Both the position numbers and the translations under genes were made by a program. DNA of 64,000 nt from the NCBI GenBank assembly GCA_015501585.1, contig JADNRY010000309.1, forward strand, positions 1 through 64,000, written 5' to 3'. The notes below the pieces were generated by a model. It had not been told where the DNA came from and did no database searches. It saw nothing but the letters and a program-made list of their open reading frames with translations. This DNA is from Rhodocollybia butyracea (Eukaryota; Basidiomycota; Agaricomycetes; Agaricales; Omphalotaceae). Of this stretch, positions 1 to 13,189 are shown piece after piece; position 1 is the stretch's first letter, and every line of letters begins with the position of its first letter.

Positions 1-2460
1 TGAAAACAAGGCTCGGCTTCCAATACCTGAGCATTAAAGGATGGTCATCACTAAATCGGAGAGATTTTGGCCATAGATGGTAGTCCCCCAAAATCCAATA
101 TAAACTTGGTGCAATGATCATAATATCAATAAAATACTGCATGTCAGATTCTCATTGAATATATTTGAGAGGCAAGTAATCTGTGATGACCTCAAATTAC
201 AATCCATGAAAATATCTGGAGGACCTTAGAATCAAGTACAATTATTGAAGTGTAAGGCATTCACACGTATTAGAATGTAACGCATGATCCTCAAGCACAG
301 AAAACGCCTAGGAATTATGGGACCAATAAAATTCTCACCGCCAGTAAATTTCCGGTTCAGAATGCTCATGGTACGACAACGTGAGGTGAATATCCTGTAT
401 TTGTACTAACTAGTAAAACGATACATTATACATGAATTGGAACAAGGACAGGGAGTAAGAAAGACGATCGTCAGGATACATAAGTAGGAAGAAAGAAGAG
501 GAACAGACTGGGAACCTGGGAGCGAGCATTAACGTAGAGTCAAGCGTGTATCTTGAGCCTTGGAAGTTGATTTGTCGGACACGTTGCAGTGAGCTTGACA
601 CGTCCTTGTCTTGGTATTAGAGATCTTGTTGTCTTTTGAAGGAGAGTCAGTTGCAGAATAGAGTAGATTTGCTTGACAGAGCGTCTTGAGGGAGCGTCTT
701 GAGGGAGCGTTGAGAGAGAACAAACACGATGGTGATGGGGGAAGAAAAAAGAAAGAGCGACTTACCCTGATTTACCTCAGGGTGCTAAATAATGTAAGCC
801 CAGGTTATCACGCATGTCAGAAAGATATATTGGGGCATAAAAATGGGCGCTGATGCCAAGCAGGGTTGTGTTACCCGAGCGGAAACGGACTTGTAGATCT
901 GTTTTCATGAAATCGCAAGCTTTGTTGAAGGGATTAAGTCATAACTTGGGATTTCAAGGAGCTGATTTTGGCCTATACCCATCGCTGTTGAATTAACACA
1001 CCAAAGTACCGGCAGAAGTCGAAAAGGTGCATGTTGGGTGCATGCATATCGGCAGTAAACAATCAGAGAGGGATATGCAGTGATGCCCTCAGGGAAACCC
1101 TTGCAGGACCAGGACATAATCCTTTTCGAATATAATGCATCGTATCAACAACAAAATATGGGGGGATGCTGAAAATCAGATATCACACCGATATAATATG
1201 CAGCTGAGATCACAATACTACTGCAATTTGAGAGTAAGACCATAATACATCGCAATATCGTCTTATTATTCCTTGGCCATGGGGATGTATGATATTCCAT
1301 TATGATAATACAAAACTTTGACGTATAATGCCCTTTGGTATCATCCGACGGCAGCTTTTGTCCGATTTAGTGATGGTAGAGCCGGGAAGAACTTAGTAAA
1401 GTTATGCGCACAATGTATAAAGTATCTTTGATTGCAGCTGACTTCAGCAAGAGCCGTTTCGGCCACAGCGCGGTCACGCCTGCGAGTAAACTGGGGTTTT
1501 CGCTGGGATGACATATGCTATGTTTCGAGGTCATCTTTATGGGCCGTTTGGGTTCCTTTTTCTGCCTATCTTTGCCCAATACGCCATCCCAACAAGGAGA
1601 TTCTATTTAACAGCTCTGAGAAAGTGAGAAAGTCAAAGGTGAACATTAACGACGTGAGTTTTTGTCGAATTGTTCATCTAGCGAAGTCAGTCAATCGTTT
1701 GATTGGAACAAGAAAACGGCGACTGTTGACCTGGGATATTTGTTGACAATGTCTTCTTTAGCACGAGACTCATTCGTACGACTACAACAGGAACCAGCAT
1801 TCTCTGGAAATTATTGTGGTTTCTCGGGTATCGCGCTTCCTAGCTATCCTTCTGACTTCAACACGTCAAGCCCACACGTCAGGCCTCAGTACCGGGATCT
1901 CGCAGGTCACTAATTGATCTGTCCCCCGTTTTAACGCCACAAGATCGTGATAGCATCTTCTCCAGACGAAGCTTTCTAATTGTCCAGCAAGTCCAAAAAG
2001 ACGAAACGTGTCCAGTTCCCACAATAGTCTTCGCCACCGCTTTTGGGGGACACGATTGGGAATTGGAATTGATATTCAAGGTGGACGCATGAGATAATCT
2101 TTTGTGGGATCAGGATTCTGGAAGAGGGTTGTTGATGTTGTGCTCGAGGATATTTGGGTCTCGGGATAGCTGGCCGGAGAGAATCTGTCGCCCTGAGAGA
2201 TAGATTATGGCGAAGTGAATGTTGGGAATGGACGGTATCATCGTGCGTATACACTCACGAATCAGTGCTAGCTTTCCTGACGTTTCGAAGCGGACGCCGG
2301 CCGCTACGGATGGTTCTCACCCGAGAAATACTGCTACCCAATTGGAGAATTGGGAAGAAAAGAATCATATGGCAAGGAAATATTGAGCCCTTGAGCATGA
2401 GCCAAATAATCGGGCTCAGTGTTACTTTGTGTCAAAAGATAAAAATACACCCTCTCCTTA
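1..2460. other. No recognisable gene
   Basis: AT-rich sequence with only short open frames, none of which shows a domain or a convincing splice structure. A small direct repeat of an 11-12 nt unit (cttgagggagcg) lies near 680-710. I see nothing else that can be supported. Confidence 0.6.
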
Positions 2461-2484
2461 TTGTCTTTGTATTTATCTTTCACG

Positions 2485-2691
2485 ATGTCAACTATACCTA
2501 CAGCTTACAGACCATCACTCCCTTCCGTAGAATTGAGTCCTCCAGTGGAGGACGTTCGCTCAAAAGTTGAACCGCCATCATCAAGAGTGCTTGAACGAAC
2601 CTACTGTTCGGCCAATGAACCTCTACGATTTGAATGTACTGCGAAAAATACCTCACGGGATTCAGGCGTCAGGAATGGACTAGCTCTCTAG
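2485..2691 (+). CDS. Possible small hypothetical protein
   Basis: A 68-codon open frame beginning MSTIPTAYRPSLPSVELSPP and ending at a TAG. The ATG follows a pyrimidine-rich leader and an A/T-rich stretch (gataaaaatacaccc), which resembles a fungal promoter and leader. No domain, signal peptide or membrane segment is visible. It could be the first exon of a longer gene, but no convincing continuation was found, or a chance frame. Confidence 0.2.
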   Translation: MSTIPTAYRPSLPSVELSPPVEDVRSKVEPPSSRVLERTYCSANEPLRFECTAKNTSRDSGVRNGLAL

Positions 2692-2983
2692 GTGATTGTT
2701 CTCGAAGGCACGTCAGGCTTACTATTATTTTTGGTAGCTATTGAGTAGCATAACCTACACTTACAACGAAGTGCTCAGCACCCCCATCTACAACAAGAAG
2801 TACAAGAAATCCATCCATCCAAGCCATTCAAGCCATACGGCTACGGTCATCGCGTTCGTTATGAAATGCATGTCATAGCCAACAAAAAATATCCCTACGC
2901 AAGAGGCGTACGTTATTAAACTCGCTTTGCATGAACGATTAGATTATGCGTACCATTCTCTGCACCTCCCTTGCTCCGCCGGG

Positions 2984-3779
2984 CTATGCCAAACCAGGGA
3001 AAAACCACCATGCCACATTATCAGCATATCTCTCCCATTCTCCCGGGAACATCTTCTGCATCTGTCTATCTTCTGCTTCTGCCCGACTGATGCCCACAGC
3101 CAAAGTCCAGACCCACCAAGCAGCCCACACTACCATCGCGCTCCCGTTGCTTCTGAGAGGACCGCATTCTGTCAGCCAGCTGCCTTCAGTAAGGTGCGAA
3201 AACGCCAGGCCAGCGACGAGGAGCATGCTTCCCGTATAGGCTGGGTGACGCACATACGCATAGAACGAATTCGTGACGAGACGATGTTCGGGGTGGACCG
3301 TAAGATCGAAGGTGAATAGTTCTCCCAGAGCTTTGAAGCAGTTCAAGCGAATGTATGACCCCAAAACGACGGCAAGAATACCGATGACAAAGATGGGTGA
3401 AGCGTGGAGCTGGGGAGTTGCTGTATGTGGACAGACAAGTGATTTTGAGGGAAGCATGGTGAAGGGGAGCGCCGATGAGAGGGGCGACCACGAGAAACTG
3501 AAAGCAGATAATGTACTGAGGTAGAAAACCACTTCGAAGAAAGCACATATCCACATAATGACCATATGCATCTAAAAGCAAAAATATATCAGTTTCGTAC
3601 CTCTCGACATTCACGCCACAAATAGACCGACTTACTTTGAAGACTAAAGGGGCGATTTGTAGGATGTACATCTCTTCTTTGTGGTAGCGACTCTTTTCTT
3701 GCGTCGGGTTCGGAGGGATACAGGCCCAGTGATTTGTGAGAGCCTGGATAATCACAAGAGAAACTCGAGCGAGCGACAT
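2984..3779 (-). CDS. Isoprenylcysteine O-methyltransferase (ICMT)-like membrane protein
   Basis: Two exons, 3779-3636 and 3571-2984, joined across a GTAAGT..TTTTAG intron, give 243 residues. The C-terminal half has the ICMT/PEMT-type core: a conserved segment around NCFKALGELFTFDL, then HPEHRLVTNSFYAYVRHPAY, where the HP and RHPAY motifs bind S-adenosylmethionine in this family, and a final E..W..YA segment before the terminal WWFFPGLA. Several hydrophobic stretches fit an ER membrane protein. ICMT methylates the C-terminal prenylcysteine of CAAX proteins such as Ras and fungal mating pheromones. Fungal genomes carry several diverged ICMT-like proteins, so the substrate here is inferred only from the family. 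The ATG at 3779 is the first in frame and starts a hydrophobic segment. Confidence 0.8.
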
Positions 3780-3799
3780 GGTATATGACGATGAGGGAA

Positions 3800-4850
3800 C
3801 AGGTCAACGATGAATGGGGGTTTTGAAACGCGTATTCTTTTGCGTTGCCAGATTATATATTGGGGGCGCTCCCCTACTAACTAGGAGTGTGCCCCTAGTC
3901 CAAAACGGCGACCAAGAGACTCGAGTTTGAATTATCTTTGAGGAATCAATCCCGGAAGCCAGAGCTTGCTAGATTCACCCATCCCCCGGGGTTCTAAGGC
4001 TAGAATTGCATCGTGTTCCGCGGGGAAGGGCAAAGAGATGCACGGTACGTACTGTTATCACTTGCCACATCCTTCTTATCTGCCGACGAGAAGTTCCAGA
4101 CGAGCTAAGAACTGCTGTTTACATAGCGCGAGTCCGATAGCGCTGTTTTCTTCGTGCATAAAAGTCGTATGCCCTGGGCGAGAATGCCTAGGCTGCTTTC
4201 TTGTACTAGAAGTCGAAAATCGTATACACGATAGGCCAATTACTTACACCGATTTCAACGAAGAACTTCAAAAGCAAAAATATTATTGCCACAGCGTGCT
4301 AATAGTTTGACGCCTCGTTATACGATTCAGATCTATAGAGCTTGAACAAGAGTTCAAACGTTCAAAGTTGATTCGATAACTAGAGTTGCCCAGATTCCAC
4401 AACCAAACGCGAAATCTGTTGCAAGCCTCGGAAGTAAACACGTTTACTTACCTACATTAATCTAGTATGAAAAGGTCAGCGCTTCAGCAGCAGGTCCCGA
4501 AGTTATTCTACAAAGGAAGAACGAGGAAACAGAAGATTGAAAAGCGTTTGGGCGGTTACGTAAGGGTAATAATACATTGAGTGCGCAATGATAGTACAGA
4601 TAATCGTAGCGTACGGATACAACCAGAATCATTGTGGTGAGCGTGTAGGGCCCACCGAGTAAAGTAGAGTATAGTTTCTATGTCGTGATAATGCAGGTAT
4701 AAGACAAACTCGATGCATGATGTATTAATGGACTAAGCATAGATCTAGACGGAGCGGAAGGAAAAACAATAATACCCAGAAGATAATGAAGGATACCTGG
4801 GAAATATTAGTGAACCACAGCAGATGACAAGAGGCGAGGACCTACTTGTG
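3800..4850. other. Intergenic, no gene seen
   Basis: The stretch between the upstream end of the ICMT-like gene and the 3' end of CTP synthase. Only short unsupported open frames occur, and no RNA gene or repeat was recognised. Confidence 0.5.
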
Positions 4851-4853
4851 TAC

Positions 4854-7199
4854 TCATAACGCGGACTCCGAGCTACCGTTGACGAGGACGTGGTCTTTGC
4901 CATGCGCAACCGGCTGTCCATTCCTCAATTCTGCTTCGCTGACCATCGTATCTTCGGGATGTGGAGGAGTAAAGTTCGCGAGCTGATACTCGATCTGTTC
5001 TTGTAACACACCGGAACCCGAGGCAGCAGCGACGAATCCGAGGAACGGAGGCGAAGGGTTCAGCGGACGGGTGCAGAACTCCGGATGAGCTTGAAGGCCC
5101 ACGAAGAAGGGATGATCTAGAAATAAGCAACAAGGACAGGGAGATGTTTCAGCGATAGGCCCAGCCAAAACTTGATACGCAGAGTATACGCACCACGTAG
5201 CTCTAATACCTGCATTCGTTCGCCCTTTTCATCTTTCCCGGCAAACGGCATTCCGCTTGCGGACAGTTTCTCCACCCAATCGGGATTGACTTCGTATCTA
5301 TGACGATGCCTTTCCCAAATCTTCTCTGCACCTCCGTAGAGCTTCCGCACCTTCGACCACGTTTCCGTACCTTCTTCAAAGACTGTCGGTCTTAAGCCCA
5401 GACGCATCGTTCCGCCCATATGTGTTTTGGATATTTCCGGCATAAAGACAATCGCAGGGCTTTTGGTGTTCTGGTCGAATTCAGTGGAAGTCGCATCGGG
5501 AATATTGAGAACATTCCGAGACCATTCGATGACCGCTAGTTGGAAGCCTAGGCAGATCCCAAGAAACGGTATCCTTTGCTCACGAGCATACTTTATGGCG
5601 AGGAGCATGCCTTCGGTTCCCCGATTACCAAAACCACCAGGAACGAGGATCCCACTGAGAAGAAAAGTAAGAGCTTCAGCTTGCGATATTAGCACATATG
5701 CGAGGCTGGACTGACCCAGCTCCTACCACAGCTCGCCATGCATCGTGGTATCTTGCGGGGGCGTTCTCTTGTACTTCGGGTTCTAGATCTGACGATTCAA
5801 CCCACTACGACGAGGCACGACGATAAGTTTATGCCATGGAGCAAAGGACGAAAAAAACGCTTACCTGAACAGTTAGCTTCCGGTGGACTCGGAAGGCTGA
5901 ATGTTCCAAGGACTTGGTTACGGACATATAAGAGTCCTTGAGGTCGGTGTACTTGCCAACCAGAACAATATTGACAGTATCGAACGCCCTTTCCGACCTA
6001 ACGTTCGAATGATCAGACAGACAAGTAGAGTTCCTGGATTAAAGACTAACCCAGAGGTCATCTTGCGCCAGCGTTTCGAAAGTGATAATCCTCGTTCTGC
6101 CATCTCTTTGGTAATCATAACGTTGCCTAAGTTTAATCGTTTGGTGAGAAATTCCACGATGCCTTGTGATTGCAAAAGTAGCGGGACATGATACACCGAA
6201 GACACATCATGCACGCCAAAGACCTGTTCTGCAGTGACATGACAGAACATGGAAATTTTGGCTTTTGTATCGGGGCGAAGGGGTTGAGCGACAAGGAGAC
6301 GGCAAGCGATGAGATCTGGTAGAAGACCAAGACCACGAAGAGAGTGAACGGTGGTTTGAGTAGGTTTTGTCTTCTGTTCGCCGTGCATATCCGGCACCAG
6401 AGAAACATGGATGAGAGCAAAATTGTCGTGACCGACGCGGAATTGGAACTGACGCATGGCTTCGACGAATGGTGCTGATTCGATATCTCCTACTGTGCCT
6501 CCAAGCTGAGAAAATAGGTCAGCGATAATTCTTTGTGGAGTATGACGCAAGACGCACCTCGACTATACAGATATCGGGCTCTTCGCCAGTCTCATCCACG
6601 GGAATCTTAGAAACGCGTTCGATCCAATCTTGGATCTCGTTCGTGACATGAGGAACAATCTGGAAATCATTTAGAAACGCGGGATGACGAGAGACGATGA
6701 GTTCTTACTTGAACGGTTTTCCCTAGATAGTCGCCTTTGCGCTAATCGATAAAGTGAGACGCGATCAAGAGTTAAGGCGAACCAGACATACCTCTTTCTC
6801 AATGACCTCTCTGTAAATTTTACCTGTAGTGATGTTGTTGTCGCGTGAGAGTGTTACATTGAGATATCTCTCGTAGTTTCCCAGGTCAAGATCAACTTCT
6901 CCCCCATCGTTTAAAACATAAACTTCGCCTGCATGCAAACGTTAACTTAATCGATAAACGGGACGAGTTTCTGCTACCATGCTCCTGTGGTCTCATTGTG
7001 CCGGCGTCGATGTTCATGTAGGGATCGATTTTGATAGCAGTAACTTTGAGGCCCACAGTTTTAAGTAGCAAGCCCGTCGAAGAGGCTGAAGAAAAGTAGA
7101 TAATTGAGCTCGATTCGCACAGGAAAACATCGTCTTACCGATGACGCCCTTCCCGATACCGCTAACAACACCACCTGACACGATGATATACTTTGTCAT
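4854..7199 (-). CDS. CTP synthase (glutamine-hydrolysing)
   Basis: Multi-exon gene starting [20 protein letters not shown] at 7199, the P-loop of the amidoligase domain. The first intron (gtaagacg..cttcag) lies within this motif. Downstream exons carry [57 protein letters not shown] and [14 protein letters not shown], all typical synthase-domain segments. The C-terminal class-I glutaminase domain shows [12 protein letters not shown], the nucleophile elbow FLGICLG (catalytic Cys) and HPEF (catalytic His/Glu) in the last exon. The enzyme makes CTP from UTP, ATP and glutamine, the last step of pyrimidine nucleotide synthesis, in the cytosol. About ten short introns; all key motifs are present and the gene looks intact. 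It is divergent from the reductase gene, with about 170 bp between the two ATGs. Orthologues are called URA7/URA8 in yeast. Confidence 0.93.
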
Positions 7200-7371
7200 T
7201 TTGAGATTCACGCAGAAGCCGGCAAACAAGAAGACCGTCGGGAGAATAACGCGTCGACAAGAAAGAAAATTTTACATTAGCGCGCGTTACTTAAACGGAG
7301 TCATGCGTTTTCGGATACCGGCAGGACGGGCCGCCTCTGCTTAATTCTTGCCTTTCAGATCTTGATAGAAT
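7200..7371. promoter_or_regulatory. Shared divergent promoter region
   Basis: The 172 bp between the start codons of CTP synthase (leftward) and the glyoxylate-reductase-like gene (rightward) must hold the promoters of both. No clear TATA box or known operator was identified. Confidence 0.5.
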
Positions 7372-8877
7372 ATGCCGCTCGATGGGTCATTATCTCGAGC
7401 TATCTTCAGTACACAGACCCGTCTGACTTCAATTTCATCTCATCTCAGAACGAACAAGCCCAAAGTGGTGGTCACCAGGGACCTTGGTCCTGATGTAATG
7501 CCTCTATTGACCAAGCGAGATGATATCGAGGTACTATAGTCGAGTGGTAACTGATAATGTGCTACAGGCTTACTAGTAGTTCCAGGTTGTTCTCTGGGCA
7601 GATGATAGTGTATGTGACCGCCAATGGTTACTGGAAAACGTAAAAGGTGCTACTGGTATGGTGGTTGTTTTCTCAGAACTGGTCAGTGGCTCGTTAATCG
7701 ATAAGTCTGCGATATAAAATAAATCTTGCTAGGTGGATGCAGAACTTCTGGATGCTGGTGCGCGTCGTTATTGCGTTGATCAGATTGTAAACCGATCATC
7801 TCACACTTAGCTGGCCCAAGTCTCAAGGTCGTATCTACAATGTCCGTTGGCTACGGTGAGCTGACTTACTAACCTTCTTGTCCTTACTTATCGCAACCAA
7901 AAGAGCACATTCACGTCCCAGAACTCGTGAAACGAAATATTCGAATAGGATACACGCCCGATGTACTTACTGACGCAGGTAATATGTGAAATTTTGTTGT
8001 CTGCTAATACTAACGGCTTGTACTACTCAGTTGCCGATATCTCAGTAATGCTTGCGTTAATGGCCGGTCGAAATGCACGTGAAACGATGGGAATTGTAAG
8101 AGAAGGGCTGGTACGCTACACGCACTTGTTTACCTGTGCGCACTAATTCTCCAGTTCTACTAGTGGCCTAGGTCTATCTGGGCACCTTTTGCATTCTGTG
8201 GCCCCCAGCTCAGTACCTCTGGAAATTCTGCGTCTCGCACCGTTGGTTTCCTCGGATTTGGCCGAATCTCTCAAGCCACTCTCAAGCGCTTGATTCCCTT
8301 TGGAGTGACTGATTGTATCTACTCTTCCAACCCCAACTCTCCGTCCGCGTCGAAAAAAGAGCGCGATGAAGCAATCCTCAAGCAATATTCACCGCAGTTA
8401 AAATCTTTGCGAGGTGTCGATACCGACACCGTCGCACGAGAGTCGGACGTGCTATTTGTCCTGACTCCTGGTGGACCCTCCACGCGGCACTTAGTTAACG
8501 AAGAATTTCTTCGTAAGATGAAGGAGCATAGTGTAATTGTGAACGCGGGGCGGGGAACGGTGGTCGAATCCGACGCATTGGCAAAGGCATTAAGAGAAAA
8601 GTGGATCTGGGGCGCCGGAATAGACGTCGTCGAAGGTGAGCCTAATGTTGGGAAGGACCATCCATTGGTCAAGGAACCAAGGTACATTTGCTTCTCTTCA
8701 GCTAGCATCTCATTAAGATCCTTCAACTTCCCTTTCCAAAGGTGTAATATCCTTCCTCACATTGGAAGTGCATCCTTTGAGACCCGGTTGGCTATGGCTA
8801 CTCTTGCAGTAGATAATTGTCTCGCAGCGATCGGTGGGCAGAATATGCCGGCTGAATTGGATGTAAGAATAGATTGA
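7372..8877 (+). CDS. Glyoxylate/hydroxypyruvate reductase-like D-2-hydroxyacid dehydrogenase
   Basis: About eight exons with introns near 50 nt. The start MPLDGSLSRAIFSTQTRLTS is rich in Ser/Arg/Thr and could be a mitochondrial presequence. It is followed by KPKVVVTRDLGPDVMPLLTK, the usual N-terminus of the family. LKVVSTMSVGY and RIGYTPDVLTDAVADISVML match the catalytic-domain signature of GRHPR-type enzymes. The NAD(P)-binding domain starts TVGFLGFGRISQA. Active-site residues are visible as NAGRGTVVES (Arg), DVVEGEPN (Glu) and LPHIGSA (His). The substrates are probably glyoxylate or hydroxypyruvate with NAD(P)H, in photorespiration-like C2 or serine metabolism. A related 2-ketoacid reductase role is possible. 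A stop lies at 8877; a 10-nt alternative end cannot be excluded. Confidence 0.85.
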
Positions 8878-8879
8878 AT

Positions 8880-10373
8880 GTGTTTTCACGATACAGGATA
8901 CCTCATAACGCATTGTATCTTTCTCGGAATCATTTACCACAGATATTCCGCTGCCTACGTTGCAACGATCGTCGCAAGATAAGCATCTCACGCCATTCTT
9001 CTTCGACTTTTGCAGTAGATGATCAAAGTTTCGTAGCATAGATGGCTGAATTGAATGTCAAAGCGTCACTTAGATGTATATATTATATGTATGTATATTG
9101 AGAGTAAAGTTACAACTCTATGTAACTTTGGCCGGGGATATCGGTTTACCTTCAAGTTAAGGTTTATTCTGCAGCACAGGCGGCTTCAGAAATACCACCC
9201 ATCTCTTCAAAGACTGTCACAAGACGAAGACCTGTCTTCTCTTAACGCCGCTGACGGTTGTGGCGGTACGAAACCGTGACCTGGTGAGAGCAGAGTGTCA
9301 GGGGCAGAGATTTCTACCATCGAGTGCTCGGGAAAACCTGAACGTACAGACCGATGAGAACATGGAGGCTGCGAACCAAAATTGAATGGTACACGGAGAA
9401 TACAGTACTAGGATATGTTTGTTCCTAGGTAGTACTTAAGCAGTATTTCGAAAGAATATTGAAGAACCCATAAGATCCGGCACTCCGAGGACTCTACGCG
9501 AAAACATACACACGCTCCGAGGTTCATCATCCCATGCCAACAAGTTTTCTATCAGACTCCTCAAAATTCCGGCTTCAGCGCTTCTCAGCAATTGCCGGTC
9601 GATTCAAAAACTCTACAGAGTCTTCAGCTTGTGGGAAACGACATCGACATCCCAGAAATGCATTGATTTAGTGATAACGACTTGAATACGTGGTCCCCAG
9701 AAGGAACTTTCCGGTTTAAAATCTCATTCATCACTAAGAAGTTGATTCAATGCTTAGTCGCTCAGTATTTAGTTCTCAGGCCAGATAGCCAATCTCCATT
9801 TTGCTCGGGCTATTGGCAAGTTCGCTATTTTACTGCAGATCTGGGAGAGGGGTTCCCTCCCATCTCAACATTTTATCAAAACAGCCTTAAAAGCTCGTCT
9901 TGGCCTGTCTTGGGTCGAAATCACATCACTAGAGTACAGCCAGCACTTAATTCATTTAAATAGCTCGATTCCTGGATGTACCCTTGGTCCGAGTCCATGC
10001 GGTTCCGCTAAACGGAAGTGTGGTTTTCAAAGGTATTTGCTCTTCTGTCGCGAAGCTTCTTAATCTGTGAGTAATTTATAGTGGCGCCCCTATCACGTCC
10101 TCTGCCATAGTCGCATAAACATCCTCGTGTTATTAACGTCCTTTTGGTTAGACTCTTCACCTTACCGAAGTCAAAAGCGACCTTTCTGTCTTCCCTGCCG
10201 GCCTACCCCATTTATGTACGCTGTTTCAATTGGTTCCTAGCTAAAAGAGTCCTGATCATTGTTTTCTTCTGACTTGATAATTAGCTCGAGTGTCAAACAG
10301 AACACCCACTTGCTCGACGTCTTACCACCACTCGTCTATTCTGTTCTGCTCATCAACCCCCTACTACCACGCC
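8880..10373. other. Intergenic, no gene seen
   Basis: No domain-bearing frame or repeat was recognised in this 1.5 kb. The open frame near 9682-9963 has no recognisable feature and no splice continuation. The last 100 bp before 10374 are pyrimidine-rich, as expected for a leader of the F-box gene. Confidence 0.5.
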
Positions 10374-11589
10374 ATGCTTCCCCCCGAGATTTTCGACATT
10401 ATCGGCGACTTCCTATATGACGATAAACAATCACTGTTAGCATGTAGTCTCTGTCGATCCCTCCTGCCCTCTACTCGCTACCACTTATTCTCCGACCTCT
10501 CGATTCAACCCTGTACGAAGCAGGTCCTTGGGCTCATAGACATCCTACAGTCCTCTTTGAACACCATCGCCCCGTACGTCGAGCGGCTCATGTTCACCAA
10601 CTTGACACAATGTGTATTCGTTGCTGGCGTGGCAGACGTCGAAAATGCAATCCGGAAGATGCCTCGAATCTTATCCTTGCTACCCTACGCGCGTTGTGTG
10701 CGCATATCCAACACTAATTTTGAGCAGGTCCCACAGGAGATCACTCGATGCCTCATATCCTACCTGCGCCCCTCCATCATCATCGAGCTGCACTCCCTAC
10801 ATTTTTATCGCTTTTCGGAATTTGCAGATCTAGTTTGCTCGTTACCCAATCTCCAGAGCGTTGAAGTAAAGCGGCTTACATGGACACACAGTGGTCGAAG
10901 TGTTTCTCATCTCGGTCGAGTTTCCTCAGCCGTGGAATGGCATGTTCTGGAGTTCGAACGCGGGGAGAACTTGAGAGATTTGACAGAGTGGCTGGGAGCA
11001 CATCATCCCACCCCGATCATTCGTAGTTTTTACTACGATGCAGCATCTCAATCGGAAGTTTCCCCGCTGCGAGCCCTGTTTTGCAAGGTTGCACCCTTTC
11101 TTCGATGCCTACAGATATCATTCCCAGCATTTGCTGACGGTCGGAGCGTGAGCGGTATGAACATTTATCCGAACATGAAAAGTTATTGAAAGCTAACCTG
11201 TTTCATTCCAAGATTCTCTACACGACCTAATTGACCTTCGGGAATGCACTTCGCTGCGGTCTCTCCGTTACAGACATTTGTTTCCCAACGAAGCGGTGAC
11301 GACCACGATCAGCCCTTGGATTTTTCAAATCTTGAAACAGATACCATCCAATTCGCTTGAGGACATTGGTTTCGAGTTGATGCTCCCAACCTCGGAAGAC
11401 GAAACATGCCTGAAAGAGCTGGATTGGAGCGGTATTTCCTCTGTATTATCCGGCAAGGAATTTAAATACCTACGCTCAATCCAGCTCAGTATGACGGTCG
11501 GGTCGGGTTTCGATTGTGCTCAAGCAGTGAGGGTTATTCTCGACCGAATGTCAGGATTCAAACACGCATTAAGGTGGGAGGCGGTATGA
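10374..11589 (+). CDS. F-box-like protein
   Basis: Starts MLPPEIFDIIGDFLYDDKQS at 10374, the P-x-E-I-x-D-x-I pattern that opens the F-box-like proteins expanded in mushrooms, followed by LLACSLCRSLLPSTRYHLFS. One intron (11155-11212, gtatga..ccaag) was placed because it joins frames across a Gly-Asp codon: the downstream exon continues DSLHDLIDLRECTSLRSLRY. The remainder is Leu-rich without strict LRR periodicity, about 385 residues in all. F-box proteins recruit substrates to SCF ubiquitin ligases; the target is unknown. The 3' end is uncertain: the frame stops at 11589, but a further intron beginning at gtatgaac (11586) would replace the last residue with a short different tail. Confidence 0.7.
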
Positions 11590-12090
11590 ACAAATTATTG
11601 AATAATATATTTAACCTTGAACGAACGGTCAATACTTCGAACAGTTCGGGAACGTACAACTTACTCATTAATCATGTATTTCTAAACTCCACTTCTTCAT
11701 ACATATATCGCTTAATGACTTACACGAAAAGAGAAGTTCAGCACATAGCAAACGTGAAAAAGTCATGCGATTGAGAAAGTAAATAGTGCCGGGAGAACCA
11801 AGCAAACAAAATTTTGAAAAAAGGATGTACGAACTGCCGGCTCTGTTTCTCGACTGTAACGAAGACGAAAACGTGATACAAGTATCGAGCGCTAAGACAT
11901 GCGATTCTGTTCTGAGCACTACTTTGGCACAGACCACTCGTGGATTGTCGAAGGTCTGCAATTTGACATGAGTGCGATGAAAAGAAAATAACGCGGGCGC
12001 TCGTTGAGCCTTTTATAGATCAGGTGACTATTCTTTGGCGCCTAACCTGTTGACGCTGGCGCGGACAAGCGAGAAAAACTCGAAAACACA
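11590..12090. other. Intergenic, no gene seen
   Basis: Downstream of the F-box gene. Only short frames without recognisable features on either strand. Confidence 0.45.
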
Positions 12091-12094
12091 CATT

Positions 12095-12612
12095 TTCAAA
12101 CCGGGACTGGGGGAGAAATACAGGACCCCTGATTATGGTACTGTAACCCGTTTCCGGGGCCCTCCAAATGCAGGCATTTTTGGCCGAACCATTTTCACTC
12201 AGTTCAGCCCAAATTTGCCTGAACTTTGGATTCAGGTTGCGCCCAGTCCTGATTTTTGACCGAAATTTTGCCTCTGGGTTAAATTTTGCGCTTCTAGACT
12301 ACCAAAAGTCTTTTTCCAAAGTATCTAGACAGTCTGGAAACTGTATAAATCTAAATAGATAATTCAAAACCCTAAATGCTCATCCTCTTTGCCCTCCTGC
12401 AAATGAGAATTAAGGCTATAATAGTGAAAAACTATGCAAATTTCGGCTCAGCTTTGACCATTTTTGCCCGAAAATTGGGATCTGGGTTTCCGCCCAAGGT
12501 GGACCTTTTTGCCCGAATCCGAAAACGGGATAGGGCCAAATTAGACCAATTTGACCGAACCGGGAAGCGGGTAATAATCAGGGGTCCTAGAAATACCCGG
12601 ACCGAGACAAGT
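12095..12612. mobile_element. Degenerate inverted-repeat (MITE-like) element
   Basis: The motif GGACCCCTGATTAT at 12123-12136 recurs as its exact reverse complement at 12574-12587. The similarity extends both ways on each arm: outward through an A/T-rich box next to a G-rich tip, inward through acccg-ttccgg / acccg-ttcccgg. The interior is rich in short motifs such as ttttgcccgaa and ttggccgaacc. No coding capacity. The size of about 500 bp and the inverted arms suggest a non-autonomous DNA transposon. Exact ends and a target duplication could not be fixed, so the class is open. Confidence 0.5.
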
Positions 12613-13189
12613 TTGGCGCTCAAAGAAAAAGTAATCCGCCTATGCCTCTGTTTGGCCTCTGTTCATTGACATCGAATGATCGAACGAAAATTAGTGATAA
12701 GTGTACAATACTATTTGGCTTCCACTGGTGTCTTGTACTAGTCTCCCCAAGGCAGACTCGCTATGCACTAACAATCTGTACGGATGTACGGATGTGCGTA
12801 TGCCAATAGAGTTGGAGGCTGTAGGCACCTTTCTGTGAAATCACAACCACTGCCAGGATGAGCTGACAAGGTTTGGTGTCAATATGCCGGTCAACAAAAC
12901 TTGGTCAACTCAGTCCGACAGTTATAGACCACTAAAGTCTACTAATAGTAGTCGTACTTATCATGAGTATTGAGTTGTGATGTAATCAGGCATTCCAACA
13001 GATAACGGAAAATGCAAAACTGCGGGTTCCTTTCATAACTTGGAAACGAGCAACTGCGATGATCGGTATAGCCTCCACACACTCGTAAAACTTCGTAAAA
13101 CTGCCATTGTCCTCTTGTTTGAGCCCTCTTCAATCACTCTTCCCCTTGCCTGGCACGGGTTTCCTGGCTCGAAGTTCGTTGGTCTTCTC
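12613..13189. other. Intergenic, upstream of the 7-TM gene
   Basis: No gene or repeat recognised. Presumably holds the promoter of the gene starting at 13190. Confidence 0.45.
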
